Source: Sphingomonas sp. Root241 (GTDB lineage Bacteria; Pseudomonadota; Alphaproteobacteria; Sphingomonadales; Sphingomonadaceae). From it: a stretch of 64,000 bases of DNA. How positions within the stretch are numbered: position 1 is the stretch's first letter; the number at the start of each line of letters is the position of its first letter. Shown here piece after piece: positions 58,562-64,000 of this stretch. The translations under genes and the position numbers were made by a program. Location: assembly GCF_001428865.1 (NCBI RefSeq), contig NZ_LMIV01000004.1:66061-130060 (forward strand). The letters are read 5' to 3'. Under the pieces are notes generated by a model. The model was given only the letters and a program-made list of their open reading frames with translations, was not told where the DNA came from and made no database searches.

Positions 58562-58644
58562 CGTCATCCCGGCCTCGAGCCGGGATCCCGCTTCTTCCGC
58601 TCGCCCGAAACACAGCGGGACTCCGGCTCAAGGCCGGGGTGACG
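58562..58644. repeat. REPIN-like twin palindrome, copy 5 (second sequence type)
   Basis: Left unit CGTCATCCCGGCCTCGAGCC then GGGATCCCGC; right unit inverse, ending AAGGCCGGGGTGACG. Related to copy 3 at 25535-25641. Lies between the GH92-3 gene and the homocysteine methyltransferase-like gene. Confidence 0.75.
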
Positions 58645-58727
58645 GTAGGAATATGGACCTCCAATCTAGCCTAATCTCCCCCGCATGATAAAAGCGCCGC
58701 TCGATCGTTGCGGGGTGGAAACGGACG

Positions 58728-59684
58728 ATGGCCCGATACAGAGACGCACTGCCCCAACTCGGCGGCGACTTCTTCCTGACCGATGCGGGTCTGGAAACCG
58801 ATCTGATCTTCAACCACGGGATCGAGATCCGCGAGTTCGCCGCGCACACGCTGTTGCCCGAAGCCGCGGGCCGGGCGGCGGTGGAGCGCTATTTCGAAGG
58901 TTTCCTGAACCTCGCCCGCCAGACCGGCGCAGGCTTCGTTCTCGATACCACGACATGGAAGGCGCATCGGCACTGGGCAGTTGACCTCGGTCAGAGCCCC
59001 GAGGAGCTACGCGCGGTGAACGAGGACGCGGTCGCACTGGCGAGCAGCCTGCGCGCGCGTTTCGAGGGCGGACCACCGATCGTCCTCAGCGCAACGATCG
59101 GCCCGCGCGGCGACGCCTATCGGCCCGAGCGCCGGATCCGGGCGGACGAAGCCGCGGCTTATTATGCCGAGCAGCTCGGCTGGCTGGCGCCGACCGAAGT
59201 CGACATGGTGACCGGCCTCACCTTCACCCAGGCGAGCGAAGCGGCTGGGCTGGTGCAGGCAGCGACGAAGCTGGGGCTTCCGGTCGTCATCTCCTTCACC
59301 GTCGAGACGGATGGCCGGCTTCCCGACGGCCAGTCGCTCGCCGACGCGATCCGCGCGGTCGATACGCAGACCGACGGCGCGACTGCATATTTCATGGTCA
59401 ATTGCGCCCATCCCGACCATTTCTCCGGCGTGCTGCACGACGCGGACTGGGCGCGGCGGATCCGGGGCATCCGCGCCAACGCCTCGCGCCGCAGCCATGC
59501 CGAGCTCGACGAAGCGCCCGAACTGGATGCGGGCGATCCGAAGGAACTGGGCCAGCTTTATGCGGCACTTGCCGCGCGCATGCCCTGGCTCAACATCTTC
59601 GGCGCGTGCTGCGGCGGCGATCTTCGGCACGTCACCGAGATCGCGCATGCGCTGAACACGCGGCCGGGCCGGCACTCCAGTTAA
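58728..59684 (+). CDS. Homocysteine S-methyltransferase family protein
   Basis: 318 residues forming one Pfam-type S-methyl_trans barrel. FLTDAGLETDLIFNHGIEI at the start, FVLDTTTWKAHRHWA, then the zinc cysteines in VNCAHPDH and the pair in FGACCGGDLRH. Methylates homocysteine, using betaine or another donor. A methionine enzyme at the end of a mannan locus is unexpected; it is separated from it by a REPIN-like element and may be unrelated. Convergent with the ROK repressor. Confidence 0.88.
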   Translation: MARYRDALPQLGGDFFLTDAGLETDLIFNHGIEIREFAAHTLLPEAAGRAAVERYFEGFLNLARQTGAGFVLDTTTWKAHRHWAVDLGQSPEELRAVNEDAVALASSLRARFEGGPPIVLSATIGPRGDAYRPERRIRADEAAAYYAEQLGWLAPTEVDMVTGLTFTQASEAAGLVQAATKLGLPVVISFTVETDGRLPDGQSLADAIRAVDTQTDGATAYFMVNCAHPDHFSGVLHDADWARRIRGIRANASRRSHAELDEAPELDAGDPKELGQLYAALAARMPWLNIFGACCGGDLRHVTEIAHALNTRPGRHSS

Positions 59685-59773
59685 CGCTGGAAATGTAGGA
59701 TTTGTTCTGCTTTTGTTCGGTCATGGGCGAGCAGCAGAATCTCCAGACCGCAACTTTGCTTGGCGACACGTCA

Positions 59774-59808
59774 GTTGACGCAAACGCGTCAACCGCTCAC
59801 CGGTTGAC
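59774..59808. repeat. Overlapping alternative hairpins
   Basis: GTTGACGC-AAAC-GCGTCAAC (59774-59793) and GTCAACCG-CTCAC-CGGTTGAC (59788-59808) are both perfect dyads sharing the segment GTCAAC, so only one can form in a transcript. They lie in the convergent gap between the methyltransferase and repressor genes. Confidence 0.6.
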
Positions 59809-59880
59809 ACGGCGTCGCGAACCGCAAAACCCACGCAAATCCGCGGTTTTTGCAGCCAACCAAAAGGTTGGAACGCCAAA

Positions 59881-59906
59881 GACAGCCAACCTTTTGGTTG
59901 GCTGTC
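59881..59906 (-). terminator. Terminator after the ROK repressor gene
   Basis: GACAGCCAACC-TTTT-GGTTGGCTGTC is a perfect 11-base stem directly after the repressor stop codon. A second dyad, CCAACC-AAAA-GGTTGG, lies just beyond it on the same strand. Confidence 0.7.
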
Positions 59907-59908
59907 GT

Positions 59909-61093
59909 TCAGGCCGATGCCTTCCACAGCGCCGCCTGCTTGGGCAGCAGGAAATGGCTGAACGGCAGGATCGCCGCGCCCACCGCAGGGGCGTCCTCGG
60001 AGAGCGCCGCGCGGATCACGGGGGCCACCATCGGCAACAGGCTCGCGCGTTCCTGCATCAGTTCGTTGGCGCGCTCGGCCAGCCGCTCGAGCAACGCGGT
60101 CGGCAGCCGGCCGCCGACCAGTACGGCCGCCGGATTGATCAGGCAGTTGATCGCGTCGAGCGGCACGGTGAGCTGGCGCGCGGCGTCCTCGATCCATGCG
60201 GCGACGCATGCGCTGGTCGCCTCATCCGGGTCGGCGGCGCCCATCACGTCGGCGAGCTTGCACCCGTTGCGTTCGAGATGCCGCGCAAGGCCGGACAGCG
60301 AGACCATCCGCTGGATCTCCTCGCCCGCAACCGTGCGCATGAAGCCCAGTTCGCCGCTGCGCCCGTCGGCGCCGCGCAGATACGATCCGTCGACCACCAG
60401 CCCGCCGCCCAGGCCCGACGAGATCAGGATGTAGAAGAAGCTGTTATTGGTGTGGCCGAGCCCCAATTGCATCTCGCCCATCGCGGCCGCCGCCGCATCG
60501 TTCTCGACGAAGACCGGCAGGTTGAGCGGCTCGCGGAACAAATCGACCATGTTGGTCTTGTCCCACGCGGTATATTCTGCGGGTCGGCCGGGCAGGTCGA
60601 CCAGTCCGAGATCGTCGGGAACCGCGACGCCGATACCGACGACCTTGGCCACGTCCACGCCCGCCCTGCGCAGCATGTTCTTGATCGATCGGCGATAGAG
60701 CGCGCGAACCTGATCGGGCAGCGCGAAATCGACTTCCTCGGAGACGCGGATCAGCGTCTCGCCCGAGAAGTCGACCAGCACCAGGGTGATGTGATCGCGG
60801 TCGATGTTGACGCCGATCGAATAGCACGCGTCGGGGCGCACCACGAGCTTGGTGGGCGGCTGGCCGCGCCCGCCGCGACGCTGTCCGGCTTCCTCGATCA
60901 GCCCGTCCTGCAGCAGTCGCTTGGTGATGTTGGCGATCGCCGGGCCGGTCAGCCCGGTGATCCCGGCGAGTTCGACGCGCGTGAGCGGGCCGAGCACGCG
61001 GATGCCGTGCAGCGTCACGCGCTGGTTATGATCGGCGGCGCGCTCGAGATTGGTGCCGGAAAGGCGGGGGCGGGTTCGGGGTGTGGCCGTCAT
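59909..61093 (-). CDS. ROK-family transcriptional repressor
   Basis: 394 residues. N-terminal winged helix (residues 25-90: GIRVLGPLTRVELAGITGLT, GPAIANITKRLLQDGLIEEAG) joined to a ROK sugar-binding domain (IGVNIDRDHITLVLVDFSG, FVENDAAAAAMGEMQLG, YILISSGLGGGLVVDG). NagC/XylR/Mlc-like proteins repress sugar loci and release DNA on binding the sugar or its phosphate. Probable repressor of the mannan genes, perhaps at the CCAATTGACAAA sites. Forms a leftward transcript with the upstream sugar porter gene (43-base gap). Confidence 0.93.
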   Translation of the reverse strand: MTATPRTRPRLSGTNLERAADHNQRVTLHGIRVLGPLTRVELAGITGLTGPAIANITKRLLQDGLIEEAGQRRGGRGQPPTKLVVRPDACYSIGVNIDRDHITLVLVDFSGETLIRVSEEVDFALPDQVRALYRRSIKNMLRRAGVDVAKVVGIGVAVPDDLGLVDLPGRPAEYTAWDKTNMVDLFREPLNLPVFVENDAAAAAMGEMQLGLGHTNNSFFYILISSGLGGGLVVDGSYLRGADGRSGELGFMRTVAGEEIQRMVSLSGLARHLERNGCKLADVMGAADPDEATSACVAAWIEDAARQLTVPLDAINCLINPAAVLVGGRLPTALLERLAERANELMQERASLLPMVAPVIRAALSEDAPAVGAAILPFSHFLLPKQAALWKASA

Positions 61094-61136
61094 GCGATAG
61101 CGCTATCAGTCATCGAAGCCGTCGTCTTCAAGCCTA

Positions 61137-62465
61137 TCATTCCCGACCCTCGACTGTCCGTCCCATCGTTTCCAGCGAGAGTCCCCGGGTTTCGGGGAAA
61201 TATCGCCAGATCACACCAGCCTGCACCAGCATCGCGCCGGCGAACAGCCAGAATGGCAATGCCTGGGTATATTGCGCCACCACGGGAAAGCCAAAGGCGA
61301 TCAGCGCGTTCATGCCCCAATGCGTGGCGCTTCCGAGCGATTGGCCGCGCGCGCGCACCGCCGTGGGGAAGATCTCGGACAAATAGACCCAGATCACCGC
61401 CCCTTGCGAGATTGCGAAGAACAGGATGAAGCCGATCAGCGCGGGCAATAGCCATGCCTGTCCCTGACCGGTCGAATAGATCGTGGCGACGGACGCCAGT
61501 GCGACGGCGGTGCCCATGGCGCCGACCAGCAGCAGTGGTTTCCGGCCGACGCGATCGATGATCGCCATGCCGAGCATGGTCGCGAGGAGATTCGCCACGC
61601 CGATCGCAACCGCCTGCAGGTCGGCCGAGACGGCGTCGAAGCCTGCGGCGGCGAAGATGTCGCCCAGATAATAGAGGATCGCATTGATGCCCGAGAGCTG
61701 GTTGAACATCGCGAGGCCGATCGCAAGCAGGATGGGGCGGCGGTGGAGCCGCCAGCTCAGCCGGTCGTCGCCCGGCGCGGTGGCGCCCGCGGCGAACTGC
61801 GCGAGCAAAGTGTCGGCATCGCCCATGGACAAGGTCTCGATCGCCTCTTTGGCTTCCGCGGTTCGCCCACGATGAAAGAGCCAGCGCGGGCTCTGCGGAA
61901 CGCGGAGCATCAGGACGAGGAAGAGCAAAGCGGGCGCCGCAGCGACGCCGAGCTTGAGCCGCCACGCCAGCTCGCCGTCGACTGCCTGCGCAATCAGGAA
62001 GTTGCTGACATAGGCGCCGAGGATGCCGAGCACGATGCTCAGCTGGAAGAAGCCGACCAGCATGCCGCGCCGTTCGGGCGGGGCGACTTCGGTGATATAG
62101 ACCGGCGCCAGCACCGAAGATCCTCCGATCGCGAGGCCGCCGAGGAAGCGGAAGGCGACGAGCATCGCGAGCCCGCTGCTCAATGCCGAGCCGAGCGCCG
62201 AGACGATATAGGCGACGGCGATCCACAACAGGATCGTGCGGCTGCCATAGCGATCGCCGGGCTTGCCCGCGCCGAGCGCCCCGATCAGCGTGCCGACCAA
62301 TGCGGCGGATACCGCGGCGCCCAATTGTGCAGGCGAAAGGCCGAACGTGCCGCGAAGCGCCTCGGTCACGCCGGCGATTACCGCGGTGTCGAACCCGAAC
62401 AACAGCCCCGCAAGACTCGCGGCAATGATCGCCGAGGGGTTCAGCTTGCCATTGGACGCACTCAT
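61137..62465 (-). CDS. MFS sugar porter (sugar:H+ symporter)
   Basis: 442 residues with 12 predicted helices. Sugar-porter signatures: GLLFGFDTAVIAGV, GKPGDRYGSRTILL (the D-R-x-G-R/S loop), RFLGGLAIGGSSVLAPVYIT, QLSGINAILYYLGDIF, DRVGRKPLLLVG and FPETRGLSLETM at the end. Likely imports mannose or another hexose released in the periplasm. Divergent from the ROK kinase and followed by the ROK repressor gene. Confidence 0.94.
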   Translation of the reverse strand: MSASNGKLNPSAIIAASLAGLLFGFDTAVIAGVTEALRGTFGLSPAQLGAAVSAALVGTLIGALGAGKPGDRYGSRTILLWIAVAYIVSALGSALSSGLAMLVAFRFLGGLAIGGSSVLAPVYITEVAPPERRGMLVGFFQLSIVLGILGAYVSNFLIAQAVDGELAWRLKLGVAAAPALLFLVLMLRVPQSPRWLFHRGRTAEAKEAIETLSMGDADTLLAQFAAGATAPGDDRLSWRLHRRPILLAIGLAMFNQLSGINAILYYLGDIFAAAGFDAVSADLQAVAIGVANLLATMLGMAIIDRVGRKPLLLVGAMGTAVALASVATIYSTGQGQAWLLPALIGFILFFAISQGAVIWVYLSEIFPTAVRARGQSLGSATHWGMNALIAFGFPVVAQYTQALPFWLFAGAMLVQAGVIWRYFPETRGLSLETMGRTVEGRE

Positions 62466-62588
62466 CGCAATCCTCTCCCTAGCCGTTGTTCGACGGTTGA
62501 ATTATGTAATTTGGATTATTAATGCGAACCCCGGGCTGTACAAGCCCAGGGATTCACAGGCGGGCACAGCCGCGGAGAGGGAGGGGGA
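62466..62588. promoter_or_regulatory. AT-rich divergent promoter region of transporter and kinase
   Basis: The 123-base gap contains an unusually AT-rich island (AATTATGTAATTTGGATTAT, about 62500-62520) between the two divergent start codons. It is a good candidate for promoters and a repressor site, but no clean dyad is visible. Confidence 0.35.
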
Positions 62589-63530
62589 ATGTCGAAGGGT
62601 TCGTCGTCGTCCATGCGTATCTCGGACGGCGCTTCGACGGGGGAGCTCCCTTTTGCCGGCATCGAGCTCGGGGGCACCAAATGCGTGTGCACCCTTGCCT
62701 TCGGGCCGGGCAGGGTCCTCGACCAGCAGGTCGTGCCGACGACCAGCGCCGCGGAGACCCTGCCGGCGATCCTCGAGGTGCTCCACGACTGGTACGAGCA
62801 TCCGGGTTTTCGCGCGCTGGGCATCGCCTCGTTCGGACCGATCGATCTCGACGCTCGCTCGCTGTCGCATGGCCATATCCTCGCGACCACAAAGGCCGGC
62901 TGGGCCGGCACCGACGTGCGCGGCACATTGTCCGCGCCGTTCGCGGTTCCGGTGGGATTCGACACCGACGTCAACGGCGCGGCGCTGGCCGAGGTCGCCT
63001 GGGGCAGCGGCCAGGGCATGAGCGATTTCGCTTATGTCACCGTCGGTACCGGGGTGGGCGTGGGATTGATCGTCCATGGCCGTCCCACGCGTGGCTTCGC
63101 ACACAGCGAATGGGGTCATGTGCGCGTGCCGCGGCTGGCGGGCGACGATCATCCGAGCGTGTGCGGGTTTCACGACGATTGCGTCGAGGGACTCGCCTCG
63201 GGATCCGCTCTGGTGGCGCGCCTCGGCGGTCGGGCCGTTCACGACGTGGCGGAGGACGATCCGGTCTGGGAGCCGATCGTCCACACCATCGCAGCCATGG
63301 CGCATGCGCTCGTCTGCGGCGCGGGCCCCGAGCGGATCGCGATCGGCGGCGGCGTGCTCACCGCACAGCCGCATCTCGTGGCGCGGATAGAGAAAGCGCT
63401 GGTCGAGAGCCTCAACGGCTATATGCGGCTGCCCAGGATCGAGGGCTATATCACTCGTCCGGGGCTGGGCGATATGGCGGGTCCGATGGGTTCGATCGCG
63501 CTCGCCGCTACGGCCTTCGCGACTGTCTAG
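62589..63530 (+). CDS. ROK-family sugar kinase (fructokinase/mannokinase-like)
   Basis: 313 residues from the ATG at 62589 (GAGGGGG upstream). ATP-binding FAGIELGGTKCVCTLAFG, catalytic aspartate in GFDTDVNGAALAEVAWG, TVGTGVGVGLIVHG, the ROK His and cysteines in EWGHVRVPRL and VCGFHDDCVEGLASG. Of the ROK fructokinase/mannokinase group. In this setting mannose is the likely substrate, giving mannose-6-phosphate. Followed by the FHS permease gene. Confidence 0.92.
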   Translation: MSKGSSSSMRISDGASTGELPFAGIELGGTKCVCTLAFGPGRVLDQQVVPTTSAAETLPAILEVLHDWYEHPGFRALGIASFGPIDLDARSLSHGHILATTKAGWAGTDVRGTLSAPFAVPVGFDTDVNGAALAEVAWGSGQGMSDFAYVTVGTGVGVGLIVHGRPTRGFAHSEWGHVRVPRLAGDDHPSVCGFHDDCVEGLASGSALVARLGGRAVHDVAEDDPVWEPIVHTIAAMAHALVCGAGPERIAIGGGVLTAQPHLVARIEKALVESLNGYMRLPRIEGYITRPGLGDMAGPMGSIALAATAFATV

Positions 63531-63634
63531 CCAAGTGCGGCGCGCTGTGCGAATTAGCAAATCAAACATAATAATTGCACGCATCGCCGGGCTTTCGCCG
63601 TGGCGGAGCGTGCATCGACAGGAAGGATAGCGCC

Positions 63635-64000
63635 TTGGCCCGTTCGAGCTCGCGTGCAACGCTGGCATTCGCCGCAGTGACGACACTGTTTTTCGCATGG
63701 GGCTTCATCACCTCGCTGATCGACCCGTTGGTAGCATCGGTGAAGGGCATCTTCACGCTCACCAATTTCCAGGCGCAGGCGGCCGCGTTCGCGTTCTTCA
63801 TCGCTTATGGCGTGATGTCCTTCCCGGCGGCGGCCTTGCTCTCGCGCGCCAGGTCGATCCCCACGATCCTGATCGCGCTGGGCCTGATGATCGCAGGCTG
63901 CCTGGTGATGCTCGCCGCGGCCAATCTCGCGGTATTCACCCTCGTGCTGCTCGGGCTGTTCATCCTGGCCAGCGGGATAACCATCCTGCAGGTCGCCGCA
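63635..64000 (+). CDS. FHS-family sugar permease (FucP/NagP-like), truncated by window end
   Basis: Starts at a TTG at 63635 with AGGAAGGA seven bases upstream; 122 codons are inside the window. LFFAWGFITSLIDPLVASVK and FAFFIAYGVMSFPAAALL are typical for fucose permease-type MFS transporters (FucP, GluP, NagP). The visible part holds about four helices. It follows the sugar kinase by about 100 bases that include the AT-rich stretch AATTAGCAAATCAAACATAA. Probably a second import route for the locus sugar. Confidence 0.9.
   Translation, partial: MARSSSRATLAFAAVTTLFFAWGFITSLIDPLVASVKGIFTLTNFQAQAAAFAFFIAYGVMSFPAAALLSRARSIPTILIALGLMIAGCLVMLAAANLAVFTLVLLGLFILASGITILQVAA

Noticed and set aside
13080..58644. 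Interpreting the scattered palindromes as CRISPR repeats or insertion-sequence ends
   Set aside because: They are isolated pairs without regular spacers, cas genes, transposase or target duplications; REPIN-like elements fit better.
59702..61429. 575-codon plus-strand frame over the ROK repressor
   Set aside because: It begins in the hairpin region and runs antisense to a clear repressor gene; no recognisable motif.

Overview
The window is a single high-GC chromosomal stretch from an alphaproteobacterium, most likely a Sphingomonas or close relative in the Sphingomonadaceae. That placement is an inference from gene content and style: a SusD-less TonB-dependent receptor with dedicated glycoside hydrolases, small Flp pilins, the neighbourhoods radA, accA-xerD and aroK-aroB, and GC-rich codon use. 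There is no prophage, insertion sequence, CRISPR array or rRNA operon. One tRNA (Arg, CCU) is present.

Layout. Positions 1-2923 hold signalling genes: the start of a LysM/FecR protein, an OmpR-type regulator, a lone receiver protein and a Crp/Fnr-type regulator. Positions 2920-9387 hold the most unusual block. A leftward operon encodes a membrane TIR protein with a TPR tail, an unknown 186-residue protein, and a TPR-SLOG protein with a degenerate cyclase-like C-terminus. It is divergent from a rightward operon encoding a small two-helix membrane protein, a lipoprotein and a trypsin-fold protease with an SH3-like tail. A Crp/Fnr-spaced palindrome sits between the two. The TIR plus SLOG pairing recalls Thoeris nucleotide signalling, but the architecture differs.

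Positions 9422-43133 are mostly housekeeping and envelope genes: rarA, a PadR regulator, a flavin-dependent halogenase, two CPA2 antiporters, a VapBC-like toxin-antitoxin pair, PilZ, a glycosyltransferase, radA, a large autotransporter, a lipocalin, cvpA, a NifU-like scaffold protein, a truncated dgkA relic, a serine hydrolase, an M1 peptidase, aroB-aroK, xerD, accA, three Flp pilins, a Nudix hydrolase, comF, a glutaredoxin, a nitrilase-family hydrolase and a DUF1178 protein.

Positions 43491-64000 are a carbohydrate-utilisation locus predicted to act on alpha-mannan or high-mannose glycans. It carries three GH92 enzymes, one GH125, one GH2, one GH43, a TonB-dependent receptor, a ROK repressor, a sugar-porter transporter, a ROK sugar kinase and the start of an FHS-type permease. 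Oligosaccharide would enter through the receptor, be trimmed in the periplasm by GH92/GH125/GH2, cross the inner membrane by one of the two transporters and be phosphorylated by the ROK kinase, with the ROK repressor as the likely sensor.

Five twin-palindrome (REPIN-like) elements are scattered between genes, and several clear hairpin terminators are listed. All functional statements rest on motifs read from translated sequence; no database search was run.
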